From the NCBI GenBank assembly GCA_050250395.1, contig JBFWOQ010000005.1:42537-106536 (forward strand): a DNA stretch of 64,000 nt, given 5' to 3'. The DNA is from JAGPUQ01 sp050250395 (GTDB lineage: Bacteria > Pseudomonadota > Gammaproteobacteria > Pseudomonadales > Porticoccaceae). Both the position numbers and the translations under genes were made by a program. Positions 1-7,997 of the stretch are shown here, piece by piece; the first letter of the stretch is position 1, and every line of letters starts with the position of its first letter. The notes under the pieces were generated by a model. That model was given only the letters and a program-made list of their open reading frames with translations, was not told where the DNA came from and searched no databases.

Positions 1-1861
1 CTTCGACCAGCAACAGCATCTCCCGGGCGCGCATCAGCTCGGCCATGAACTTCAGGTAAAACTGATTATCGCGCTGCTGATCGATATCGCGCGTGATGCT
101 TCGGTGGACCTTGACGTGGGCCAAGGGCAGACTGCCAAGATAGGCAAAATTGGATGACTCCAACCCAAAGTGATCGAGCGCAAGGCCACAGCCGTGGCTT
201 CCCACCAGGCGCTGAAAGTCTCGCGTCGCACCTTCGGCGACGGCCAGCGCCCGCTCCGGCACCTCGAATACCAGGCGGTTGGCGAGCGCCCGGTTGACCG
301 CCAGAAATTCGTCAAGCCAACTGCGGAATTCGGCAGACCGCAACGACGGGATGCCGAGATTCACCGCGTACATCGGCGACTCGAGGTCAGTGCGAGCCGC
401 CAGCAGTTCCAGCACCAGGCGATCATAGGCAGGTGCGCGTCCAACCCGCTCCACCATCGGCAGCAACACCCCCGCAGCGATGGCGTGCGCCCCCGCCTCG
501 GGTCGCATCCGGCTGTAAACCTCACAGCCGATCGGGTCGCGTCCCGGCCCGCCCACAGTGGGTTGATACAGCAGCTCGAGGGAACGCTGCGCCAGCAACG
601 ACTCGATCAGACCCGCCCAGTCGAAGCCCGGCCGCGATACCAGCGGAATGGCGCCGGCATCCACGGCGCCGTGGCGAAGGTAATTGGGCGCCGCCCCGGG
701 CGCAACCCGACGCAACGCTTGATCCGCCTCCCCCAGCAAATCGGTTTCACGATCGATTGCCGAACTGTAACTGTAGCCCATGCGAAACCGCAGCGGCAGC
801 TCTTCCCGATGCGCAAAGGCCGTAGCTTCCGCGCAGCGCAGTGCGTGCAGCGCCGCAACATCCGCCTCGCGGGCATCCAGATCGGCGACAAAGACCGCGA
901 ATTCCGCACCCTGCCGACGCGCCACCACAGCTCCGGAATATTCCGCCAGCCCATCGCGCAAACCCTGGCCTATCGCCGCCAACAAGGTATTGCCCTCGGT
1001 ACGACCGGCCAGATCGTTGATCCGGGCCAGTTCATCCAGCGCGATGATCGCCAGCATCCCGCGCCGCGCTTCCATGTCGTCGGCAACCAGGGCGTTCATC
1101 CGCGCGTCAAAGTCCGCGCGATTGGCCAGTCCCGTCACCGGGTCGACCGCGGCGGCTCGGCGCAGATCCGCGATCATGCCGGCCTGGCTCGCAAACAGTT
1201 GCCTCAGGCCCTGCGCCATGCGATTCATGGCGTCGACCACCGAACGCAGCTCGCGCGCCCGCGGCAGCACCTCCTGGACGACAAACCGCTGTTCGCGAAT
1301 GGCATCCGCCTGCGCCTCGATGTGTCCCAGCGGCCGCAACAACCAGCGTAAGCCCAGGATGCCAAGCCCACTAAACAGGATCGCGGCCACGGTGAACCAC
1401 AGCAACTGCTCCCACGCCAACCGCCACAACTGGCGATACGTCTGCCCCGGGTTGCTGACTACCAGGATCTCGCCGAGCCGGTTCCAGCCATTCGACACTT
1501 CGGCGCGACCGGTATATTCGGGCAGCGCCATCAGGGCGACAAACCAGCCCGGCACGCGGAGCTCGCCTGCCGGAAACTCCCGCGCCAACCGGATCTCGCC
1601 GTTGGGCTCCCGGAACTGGATGCGCTGGTAATACCCACCGTCGGAAATGGCGTTGAACAGCACTTCCTGCAGCGTCGGATCCGCGGCGATGTCCCCCTGC
1701 GACAACGCCAGCGCCATGGACGTCGCCGCGTCCTGAGCGTGAACCGCCATTTGCTGCGCGACCAGACCGCGCGTATTGGAGAGGCTGATCGCGCTGTTGA
1801 CGCCATACAACAGCAGCGTCAACGCCAGCACAGCCAGCACCAACTGGCGAAAGAGTGTCAC
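1..1861 (-). CDS. lapD: LapD-type degenerate GGDEF/EAL c-di-GMP receptor (partial)
   Basis: This inner-membrane cyclic-di-GMP receptor controls the periplasmic protease LapG; its 3' end lies beyond the left edge. I translated the minus strand from a GTG at 1861 (AGGTG about 6 bases upstream). The N-terminus VTLFRQLVLAV, a first membrane segment and HAQDAATSMALALS resemble LapD_MoxY_N domains. A second membrane segment, a HAMP region and GGDEF and EAL domains follow. Both catalytic motifs are degenerate: RQGAEF stands where GGDEF should be and CEVYSR where an EAL motif should be. This fits a receptor rather than an enzyme. The gene is divergent from lapG, the usual pairing. The open frame reaches the window edge without a stop. 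Confidence 0.88.
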   Translation of the reverse strand, partial: MTLFRQLVLAVLALTLLLYGVNSAISLSNTRGLVAQQMAVHAQDAATSMALALSQGDIAADPTLQEVLFNAISDGGYYQRIQFREPNGEIRLAREFPAGELRVPGWFVALMALPEYTGRAEVSNGWNRLGEILVVSNPGQTYRQLWRLAWEQLLWFTVAAILFSGLGILGLRWLLRPLGHIEAQADAIREQRFVVQEVLPRARELRSVVDAMNRMAQGLRQLFASQAGMIADLRRAAAVDPVTGLANRADFDARMNALVADDMEARRGMLAIIALDELARINDLAGRTEGNTLLAAIGQGLRDGLAEYSGAVVARRQGAEFAVFVADLDAREADVAALHALRCAEATAFAHREELPLRFRMGYSYSSAIDRETDLLGEADQALRRVAPGAAPNYLRHGAVDAGAIPLVSRPGFDWAGLIESLLAQRSLELLYQPTVGGPGRDPIGCEVYSRMRPEAGAHAIAAGVLLPMVERVGRAPAYDRLVLELLAARTDLESPMYAVNLGIPSLRSAEFRSWLDEFLAVNRALANRLVFEVPERALAVAEGATRDFQRLVGSHGCGLALDHFGLESSNFAYLGSLPLAHVKVHRSITRDIDQQRDNQFYLKFMAELMRAREMLLLVE

Positions 1862-1990
1862 GCGCGCACCTGTAGCGAGGAGATCGTCGCAGTCTAGCCA
1901 AACGTGTGAAACATTGCCAAATGCGCACCCTGTCACAGTTCGACAGTGACACGAACGGCGCAACTGGCGCGTGGTGCTAGCATCCCGCGC

Positions 1991-2692
1991 ATGCACAAAA
2001 CTTCCCTTTCCAAAACTTCCCTTTCGATGCTGATCGCCGGCGCCAGACAATGGCGCTGTGCGCTGTTGGTGTGCAGTGGCATCCTGCTGGGAAGTACCGC
2101 AGGCGCCGACCCGGCACTGGTGGACTGGAACGAATCGACGCAATTTGACGACTGGTACACCCAGGGTGCCGAGGTGCGACTGCAACGCTGGCACGACCTG
2201 ATCGCCAATGGCCAAGATCTTGATGACACGGAGAAGTTGCGCCAGGTCAACGAGTTCTTCAACGGCGCCCGTTTCAGGTCCGACGAGGATCTCTACGGCG
2301 TCGCGGATTACTGGGCGACGCCGACCGAATTCATCGAGCACGACGCCGGCGATTGCGAGGATTTCTCGATCGCCAAGTACTTCACGCTAAAAGCAATGGG
2401 CATGGATACCGCCAAACTGCGCATAACCTACGTCAAGTCGCTGACGCTCAATCAGGCCCACATGGTGCTGGCCTATTACCCGACGCCGGATGCCCAACCG
2501 CTGATCCTCGACAACCTCAATCAACGCATCCAGCCCGCCGGCGATCGTCGTGATCTGCGCCCGGTGTACAGCTTCAATGCCGAGACCCTGTGGCTGTCCC
2601 GCACCCGCAACGAGCAAATCCAGACCGGGCATCCCGGGCAGCTGGCGCACTGGCGCGAGATGGTGGCCCGCATGGACCCTGTACTGCGCTAA
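1991..2692 (+). CDS. lapG: LapG periplasmic cysteine protease (transglutaminase-like)
   Basis: LapG is a calcium-dependent periplasmic protease that cleaves the N-terminus of large LapA-type adhesins and releases cells from biofilm when LapD lets go of it. The protein has an N-terminal hydrophobic signal region ending near STAGADP. The transglutaminase-like triad is visible as C122 (GDCEDFSIAKYF), H157 (AHMVLAYY) and D174 (ILDNLN), counted from the ATG at 1991. An in-frame GTG at 1946 would add 15 residues, but the ATG gives a more normal signal peptide. It is divergently transcribed from lapD with about 130 bases between. No large adhesin gene lies in the window. Confidence 0.88.
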   Translation: MHKTSLSKTSLSMLIAGARQWRCALLVCSGILLGSTAGADPALVDWNESTQFDDWYTQGAEVRLQRWHDLIANGQDLDDTEKLRQVNEFFNGARFRSDEDLYGVADYWATPTEFIEHDAGDCEDFSIAKYFTLKAMGMDTAKLRITYVKSLTLNQAHMVLAYYPTPDAQPLILDNLNQRIQPAGDRRDLRPVYSFNAETLWLSRTRNEQIQTGHPGQLAHWREMVARMDPVLR

Positions 2693-2836
2693 CAGCTTGT
2701 TGAAAAACTTCGCGAGGCGGCCCGAGGCGCACGGCGCGCGGCGCGCAGCGACCGAGACCTATCAAATAGACAAGCGAGGAAGCGAGCACCGCGCAACGAA
2801 GCAGCTGGCTGCCGCAGCGGTCTTTCAACAAGTTGC
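2693..2836. repeat. MITE-like dispersed repeat with terminal inverted repeats
   Basis: It begins one base after the lapG stop with CAGCTTGTTGAAAAAC and ends with GTCTTTCAACAAGTTGC, an imperfect inverted repeat of the left end. The first 35 bases recur, with one internal difference, at 61191-61225, also directly after a stop codon. No open frame of note lies inside. It looks like a small non-autonomous element or transcription-end repeat. Confidence 0.6.
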
Positions 2837-2865
2837 CAGCCCGCCGCCGCGACGCCGACAAACAT

Positions 2866-3657
2866 CTATGCGGGAACGCCGGCGGCGCCGGCGACTATGC
2901 CGAGAACGCGCAATTCTTCGAGTAGCTGAGCACCAGCCGCGACCACGGCGTCGACATCGTCCCGCCCCAGCTCACCGGCAATCTGCCGCAGCGCGGCGGC
3001 GCCGGTGCGGACCGGCACCCCGGATGCCGGCCGCAGCAGCTCAAGCAGACGGGCGGTGACCGCATTGGCTTCCAGGAATTTCACTTCGTCGTCGCGATTG
3101 CGATACACCACCAGAAAGGTGGGTTGCGCCGGCGGCGTGTCCGGCCGGTATGCCGGCCCCAGCCGATGCACCGGATAGCGGTAGGAAAGGCTCCACGCCA
3201 ACGGCGATACCAGCGGCCACCCCGACAGCAGGTCGCCCCCAGCATCGACGCCGGTCACCGGATAGTCGATCTCCGCCACATCCAGCGCCAGCTCCACCCA
3301 TTCGTAATGGGCCAGCTCCAGCAGAAAATCGGGATCGCCGGCGACCGCTTCGTATTCGTGCTGAAGATACGCGATGAATTCGCGGCCGATATCGAGAAAA
3401 TAGGGCGATTCCGCGCGATGCCGGACCATGAAATCCCGCACCAGCGCATCCGTGCGCGCCGGCCCCAGGATATCGCACAGCACCGGGAAACCGCTGCGGA
3501 TAAAACCGGCGATGTTGTTGAACACGAGCTCGCGGTAAATCCGCAGGCGGCGCGGCTCCACACCGGCTGGCGCCGGATTGCGATCGGGATCGCGCAGGTG
3601 CGCGGCAAACCGGCGCTGCACGAGCTGAAACTCCGGTAACCCGGCGCAATCGCTCAT
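2866..3657 (-). CDS. hvfC: HvfC-family RiPP maturation protein (DUF2063)
   Basis: This is the partner protein of the MNIO enzyme HvfB/DUF692 and probably binds and presents the HvfA precursor. The DUF2063-type N-terminal half is clear: LPEFQLVQRRFAAHLRDP, then RLRIYRELVFNNIAGFI and FPVLCDILG, then the FLDIGREFIAYL and ELAHYEWVELALD segments. The chosen ATG at 3657 overlaps the hvfB stop by four bases (ATGA), so the two are probably translationally coupled. An upstream in-frame start would add 55 residues lying inside hvfB and is rejected. It is the last gene of the operon. The DoxX-like membrane protein often found in such loci is not present here. Confidence 0.85.
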   Translation of the reverse strand: MSDCAGLPEFQLVQRRFAAHLRDPDRNPAPAGVEPRRLRIYRELVFNNIAGFIRSGFPVLCDILGPARTDALVRDFMVRHRAESPYFLDIGREFIAYLQHEYEAVAGDPDFLLELAHYEWVELALDVAEIDYPVTGVDAGGDLLSGWPLVSPLAWSLSYRYPVHRLGPAYRPDTPPAQPTFLVVYRNRDDEVKFLEANAVTARLLELLRPASGVPVRTGAAALRQIAGELGRDDVDAVVAAGAQLLEELRVLGIVAGAAGVPA

Positions 3658-4508
3658 GCCGTCGCCACCGCCGGGCACCGGGCGGCCAAGGCCTCCGTCT
3701 GGATCGCGCCGATTTTGGCGACCTCCGCCAGCAGCAGCTCCACCGGCGGCAGATTGAAGTCGCGCTCGAGCAGCGTCGGGAAAACGCCAAAGCGCCGATA
3801 GGCCGATTGCAGCAGCGTCCACACCGGGTCGATCACGTCGGCGCCGTGGGTATCGACGAGCAGATCCTCGGCTTCCACGAAATGGCCGGCGATATGGCCG
3901 TAAACAATGCGGGCGCCGGGAATCCGCGCCAGGAAATCTTCCGCGTCATAACCGTGATTGACGCTGTTGACATAGACGTTGTTGATGTCGAGCAGCAGAT
4001 CGCAGTCCGCTTCCATCAATACCGCGTTGAGAAACTCGATCTCGCTCATATCCGCGAGCGGCGCGGCATAGTAGGAAACATTTTCGATCGCGATGCGACG
4101 TTCGAGAACATCCTGTACCTGCCGGATACGCGCCGCTACATGTCGCACGGCTTCGGCGGTGAAGGGCATCGGCAGCAGATCGTACAGATGGCCCTGATCG
4201 CTACAGTAGCTCAGGTGTTCCGAGTAGCAGAGGACACGATGGCGCTGGAGAAACCCCTTGATCCCGGCCAGCAACTCCCGGTCGAGCGGATCGGTGGAAC
4301 CCAGCGACAGGGACAAGCCGTGACACACCAGGGGAAACCGTTCGGTGTATTCCGCCAACTGGCGTCCGAGGCGGCCACCGACGCCAATCCAGTTCTCGGG
4401 CGCGATCTCCAGAAACTGCGCGTCAGCGGCAGTGCTGGACGACAGCGGACCCAGCAGGGTCCGCCGCAGTCCCAGACCGGCACCCGCGAGCAGGTTCACG
4501 GCGGACAC
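3654..4508 (-). CDS. hvfB: HvfB-family MNIO-type RiPP peptide maturase (DUF692)
   Basis: This multinuclear non-heme iron oxidase is expected to convert cysteines of HvfA into oxazolone/thioamide groups that bind copper. The sequence starts MSAVNLLAGAGLGLRRTLL and carries typical DUF692 TIM-barrel metal ligands in CHGLSLSLGS, CYSEHLSY, IAIENVSYY, DINNVYVN, VYGHIAGH and LVDTHG. The length of 284 residues is normal for the family. It lies 18 bases downstream of hvfA and overlaps hvfC by four bases, so the three genes form one operon. The chemistry is inferred from studied homologues, not from this sequence. Confidence 0.88.
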   Translation of the reverse strand: MSAVNLLAGAGLGLRRTLLGPLSSSTAADAQFLEIAPENWIGVGGRLGRQLAEYTERFPLVCHGLSLSLGSTDPLDRELLAGIKGFLQRHRVLCYSEHLSYCSDQGHLYDLLPMPFTAEAVRHVAARIRQVQDVLERRIAIENVSYYAAPLADMSEIEFLNAVLMEADCDLLLDINNVYVNSVNHGYDAEDFLARIPGARIVYGHIAGHFVEAEDLLVDTHGADVIDPVWTLLQSAYRRFGVFPTLLERDFNLPPVELLLAEVAKIGAIQTEALAARCPAVATA

Positions 4509-4526
4509 CTCACGACTCAGGGCTTA

Positions 4527-4859
4527 TTATTCACCCGAGCCTTCAGTTCCAGCGCCGGGCGCCGCCTTGCTGCCGCCGCACTTGCCCTCACCACACTTGC
4601 CTTCACCGCACTTGCCCTCGCCCGCTTTCTTCGTGCCCTCGCCGCACTTACCCTCGTGCGCTTTCTTCATGCCTTCCCCGCACTTGCCCTCGCCGCACTT
4701 GCCCTCGGTCTCGGTCTTCTCGGCGAGGGTGTAGCCGCCACTGAGACTGTTGGCCTGGAAGGGATTTTCAGCCGCCTGCGCCAGGGGCGCCAGGGCGACC
4801 GACGCGAGGAAAGCGGCGCCGACGGCCGCGGCAACAGGCTTTTTCGCTTGTGTTGTCAT
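4527..4859 (-). CDS. hvfA: HvfA-type RiPP metallophore precursor with six EGKCG units
   Basis: The 110-residue precursor has a hydrophobic leader that resembles a signal peptide (residues 1-30, ending LAQAA) and a short linker (NPFQANSLSGGYTL) typical of HvfA/DUF2282-like proteins. The core carries six EGKCG units at 52-56, 57-61, 69-73, 81-85, 86-90 and 91-95, separated by EGMKKAH and EGTKKAG spacers. There are six cysteines, one in each unit. In related systems the EGKCG cysteines are modified by the MNIO enzyme and chelate copper. It is the first gene of an operon with hvfB and hvfC. The tandem units probably evolve by slippage because their codons are nearly identical. Confidence 0.88.
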   Translation of the reverse strand: MTTQAKKPVAAAVGAAFLASVALAPLAQAAENPFQANSLSGGYTLAEKTETEGKCGEGKCGEGMKKAHEGKCGEGTKKAGEGKCGEGKCGEGKCGGSKAAPGAGTEGSGE

Positions 4860-4873
4860 GATGGGTATCCTTT

Positions 4874-4913
4874 GGTTGTTGGTGCCAGGTTGTTGGTGCC
4901 AGGTTGTTGGCGC
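4874..4913. repeat. Tandem 14-bp repeat in the hvfA leader
   Basis: The 14-mer GGTTGTTGGTGCCA occurs at 4874-4887 and 4888-4901, and a third copy is nearly complete at 4902-4913. It lies 15-54 bases upstream of the hvfA start, in the likely untranslated leader. The rest of 4860-5209 holds no gene I can support. Confidence 0.8.
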
Positions 4914-4963
4914 TGTGTTGGTCGCCGATACGGCTGCCCCCTTACAGGCCAGAGCCGCGGTTA

Positions 4964-4984
4964 TGATTCATGGCGCCAAGAATA
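4964..4984 (-). promoter_or_regulatory. Conserved 21-base motif upstream of hvfA
   Basis: Twenty of these 21 bases recur at 41525-41545 upstream of algD, in the same orientation relative to the downstream gene. On the minus strand it reads TATTCTTGGCGCC followed by ATGAATCA. The distance to the hvfA start is about 105 bases. It may be a promoter or operator of a shared regulator. TATTCT could act as a -10 box, but I see no good -35 at either copy. Confidence 0.4.
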
Positions 4985-5209
4985 GTTGCAACAGCATCAG
5001 GGCTGCAGAAGCCGTTTGACGCATCCATACCTGAGCGGCCCGCCGCGCGATTGCTTACAGTGCCCCCAAGGTTGGCTCCGAAGCGGGGACTTGCAACCCT
5101 GCGGAGGTAACCCGGCGCGCAAGAATCCGTGCCGCCCCGAGGCGTGCGCTCATGGCAACCGCTACTGCCTGCGCTATCATGGCCACCCCTCGAAAAGCAG
5201 TCGCGCCCC

Positions 5210-5683
5210 GTGTCGGCAGAGCCCGCTTCCCCCGCCGTAAACGGCCACCATGCTGCATTACCCGCGGCCTCGCTCTGGCGCCGCCTCGCGGCGCTGGTCT
5301 ACGACGGCCTGCTGCTGATTGCGCTGGGCTTTGGATACGGCGGGATTCTCCTCGCGGTTCAGGTGCAATTTTTCGGCGCCCATGAGGCGCAGCCCCTGGG
5401 TGGCCTGGGTCTCGCGGGGCTATGGCTGTTCCTGTCGCTGTATTACATCTGGTGCTGGCGCCGCGCGGGCCAGACCCTGGGCATGAAAACCTGGCGGCTG
5501 CGCCTGCAACAGCCGGACGGCAGCCCGCCCACCTGGCGCCAGGCCTGGCTGCGCTGCCTGCTGGCACCGCTCTCGCTGGTTTCGGTGGTGGGCTATCTCT
5601 GGTGCCTGTGGAGCCGCTCGGGGGACTGTCTGCACGATCTCGGCAGCGGGACGCGCCTGGTGGTACTGCCGAAGCCTCGTTAG
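5210..5683 (+). CDS. RDD family membrane protein
   Basis: This is an inner-membrane protein of the RDD family, of unknown specific function. The RDD-type opening is ASLWRRLAALVYDGLLLIALG, where R..A...D is the family signature. Further membrane segments follow (LGLAGLWLFLSLYYIWCW, LLAPLSLVSVVGYLWCLW), with the conserved GQTLGMKTWRLRL and SGDCLHDLGSGTRLV. The start is uncertain: a GTG at 5210 leaves a short N-terminus, while a GTG at 5129 would add 27 residues rich in Pro and Arg and is less likely. It converges on lptG, as RDD genes often do beside lptFG. Confidence 0.75.
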   Translation: MSAEPASPAVNGHHAALPAASLWRRLAALVYDGLLLIALGFGYGGILLAVQVQFFGAHEAQPLGGLGLAGLWLFLSLYYIWCWRRAGQTLGMKTWRLRLQQPDGSPPTWRQAWLRCLLAPLSLVSVVGYLWCLWSRSGDCLHDLGSGTRLVVLPKPR

Positions 5684-5719
5684 CTGTCGCCCACTTCCTA
5701 CACGGCAATCAACTGCCTG

Positions 5720-6781
5720 CTACGCCGCCCGGCGCAACAGGATCAACCCCGCCGCGAGGCAGACCAGTACCGGCGCCAGCACTGCCCACAAGGGTGAAAA
5801 CCCGAATACCAGGCTCGAGGGTCCGAGCAGTTTCAGGCTGGTCTGGAACACCACCCCGACCAGTACGCCGGAAAATACCCGGAATCCCGTGGTGGACTCC
5901 CGCAGCGGGCCGAACACGAAGGACACGGCCACCAGCAGCAGACCGAAAATGATCGCCGGTTGCAGCACCTTGGACCAGAACGCGAGCCGATAGGCGCCGG
6001 CCTGTAGCCCCTGGCGCTCCAGGTAATCCGCGTAGCTACCCAACTGGCGCACCGGCAAGGCCTCGGGCGCCATCAGCGTCAGCGTGAGCAGGTCCGGGGA
6101 GAGGTCGCTGTCCCAGCGGCGGCTGGCGAAGCGGTCGGTCTCGATGGCGGTGTCGCCCAGGCGCGTGATCACGCCATCCTCTTCAACCCAGTGATCGCCC
6201 AGATAGCGGGCACGGGCGGCGAAGCTCGCCTCCCGCAGGCGGCGCTCTGCGTCGAAGCGATAGCGCGCGACCCCGGCCAGACGGCCACCGGAATAGAGCG
6301 CGTTGAAGTGCATGAACTCGTCGCCCTCGCGATTCCATACGCCGCTGCGCGCGGAGAATGTCTCCTGATCGCCGCGCAATGCCATCATCCGACTCTCCGC
6401 CCAGCGATCGGCTTGGGGCACCACGAATTCGCCGAGCAGACTGCCGGCGAGAATCACCAGCAGTACCGGGCGCGCGGCGAACCACGCAATCCGCAGCAGG
6501 GATACCCCCGCGGTGCGCATGACGACCAGCTCGCTGTTGCCCGCCATGCTGCCGAGCCCGACCATGGCGCCGATGAGCACCGAAAACGGCAGGCTGTCGT
6601 AGATCCGCGCCGGCATGGTCGCGAACACATAGAGGAGGAGCTCGGGGAAATCGAAGTCGTTCTTGATGTCGCGCAATCCCTCCACCAGCGCCGCGACGGC
6701 GTTGAGCGCCAGCAACACCAGCAGCGCGACCGCGATAGCGCCGAGCACCGTGCGGCCGGTGTAGCGGGACAGCTGCCGCAT
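5720..6781 (-). CDS. lptG: LptG, LPS export ABC transporter permease
   Basis: LptG pairs with LptF and the LptB ATPase to extract lipopolysaccharide from the inner membrane and pass it to the LptC-A-D bridge. The 353-residue protein starts MRQLSRYTGRTVLGAIAVALL. It has the YjgP/YjgQ arrangement: three N-terminal membrane helices, a periplasmic beta-jellyroll domain (about residues 130-260) and three C-terminal helices ending LAAGLILLRRAA. The ATG at 6781 overlaps the lptF stop (TGATG), which fixes the start and indicates coupled translation. Confidence 0.93.
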   Translation of the reverse strand: MRQLSRYTGRTVLGAIAVALLVLLALNAVAALVEGLRDIKNDFDFPELLLYVFATMPARIYDSLPFSVLIGAMVGLGSMAGNSELVVMRTAGVSLLRIAWFAARPVLLVILAGSLLGEFVVPQADRWAESRMMALRGDQETFSARSGVWNREGDEFMHFNALYSGGRLAGVARYRFDAERRLREASFAARARYLGDHWVEEDGVITRLGDTAIETDRFASRRWDSDLSPDLLTLTLMAPEALPVRQLGSYADYLERQGLQAGAYRLAFWSKVLQPAIIFGLLLVAVSFVFGPLRESTTGFRVFSGVLVGVVFQTSLKLLGPSSLVFGFSPLWAVLAPVLVCLAAGLILLRRAA

Positions 6782-7884
6782 CAGGTGCGCGTCCAGGCGC
6801 GCAGGCGTTTGGGCCGCCAGCCCGTCCACCACAGCATCAGTGCCACGCCGACGCCGAGAAACAGCAGGTGAATCCACCACAGGCCAAGCGCCGGTACCAG
6901 TGCACCGGCTTCTACCGCGCCGCGCGCAGCGTTGAGGCTCATGAGGTAGATGATGTAGAGAAACACCGCCGGCAGAATGCGGGCATAGCGGCCCTTGCGG
7001 GGATCGGTGCGGCTCAGGGGCAGCGCCATCAAGGTCACCACCAGCACCAGCAACGCCGTGGCATAGCGCCACTGCAAAGCGGCGATGTATCTGGGATCGG
7101 CGGATCCCCGCAACGCGCTCGTGGGTATGGCATCGCTCCAGCCCGGGCGGTTGCGCGGCGCGGGCCTGGCAAGGCGCTGACCGTACTCGGCAAACTGGGT
7201 CACATCGAAATCGGCCTGACCCGGTACACCCTGGTAGCGGTGCCCGTTGGTCAGCACCAGATAGCTGGCCTGACCGTCCGCGGAACGTTTCGGCTCGCCG
7301 CTCTCGGCCACCACGATCACCATGCTGGGCTCACCTTCCGAATCGGCTCCGCCCTCGACCAAAAATACCTTGTCCATGCGGCCATCCGGCAGTACCTGTT
7401 CGGTATAGCTCACGCCCTTGCCGCCGCGCAGCGGGTAAAACTTGCCGCCCTCCATGGCGTCGAACTGGCCCCGGGCCTTCTGCGCGTCGACCAGCACCTC
7501 GGCACGCGCCATGCCCTCGGGACTCAACGACAAACTCAGCCAGGCGACGAACACCGCGACCAGCATCGCCACGGCGAGGGTATAACCCGCAATCCGCAGG
7601 TGACTGATGCCGCAGGCGTGCAACACCGTCATCTCGCTGTCCTGGTACAGCCTGCCGTAGGACAGCAGTACGGCGAGAAAGAACGCCAGCGGCAGAATGA
7701 GTTCGAGAAACGCCGGCATCCGGTAGCCCATGATGGCGAAGATCACATGGGGATCGATCTTGCCCTCGGCGGCGTCGGCCATGTATTGCACGAAGCGGCT
7801 GCTCATCACCACCATCAGCAGGACGGTGGCCACGGCGACAGTGGTGGCGAGGAGATCCCGGGCAAGATAGCGAAAGATGATCAC
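6781..7884 (-). CDS. lptF: LptF, LPS export ABC transporter permease
   Basis: LptF is the partner permease of LptG in lipopolysaccharide transport. The start MIIFRYLARDLLATTVAVATVLLMV and the following SSRFVQYMADAAEGKI are typical of LptF. A YjgP/YjgQ periplasmic domain lies in the middle and membrane helices are found at both ends. The length of 367 residues is normal. It is divergent from pepA, a gene order shared with many Gammaproteobacteria. Confidence 0.93.
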   Translation of the reverse strand: MIIFRYLARDLLATTVAVATVLLMVVMSSRFVQYMADAAEGKIDPHVIFAIMGYRMPAFLELILPLAFFLAVLLSYGRLYQDSEMTVLHACGISHLRIAGYTLAVAMLVAVFVAWLSLSLSPEGMARAEVLVDAQKARGQFDAMEGGKFYPLRGGKGVSYTEQVLPDGRMDKVFLVEGGADSEGEPSMVIVVAESGEPKRSADGQASYLVLTNGHRYQGVPGQADFDVTQFAEYGQRLARPAPRNRPGWSDAIPTSALRGSADPRYIAALQWRYATALLVLVVTLMALPLSRTDPRKGRYARILPAVFLYIIYLMSLNAARGAVEAGALVPALGLWWIHLLFLGVGVALMLWWTGWRPKRLRAWTRT

Positions 7885-7921
7885 GGGCAGGGGGGCGGCT
7901 CTCGTCGCAGGACAGGGTCGG

Positions 7922-7950
7922 TTGGTACCGTCGGAGGCATGGCTTACACT
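7922..7950 (+). promoter_or_regulatory. Predicted sigma70 promoter for pepA
   Basis: A -35 box TTGGTA (7922-7927) and a -10 box TACACT (7945-7950) are separated by 17 bases. The pepA start lies 47 bases further on. No other feature is seen in this lptF-pepA gap. Confidence 0.5.
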
Positions 7951-7997
7951 GTGATTCGATTATCCGGCATTCATCCGCACTTGTCTCTGGAGTCACC

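Noticed and set aside
170..1351. 393-codon open frame on the plus strand
   Set aside because: It is antisense to the lapD GGDEF/EAL domains and shows no family features.
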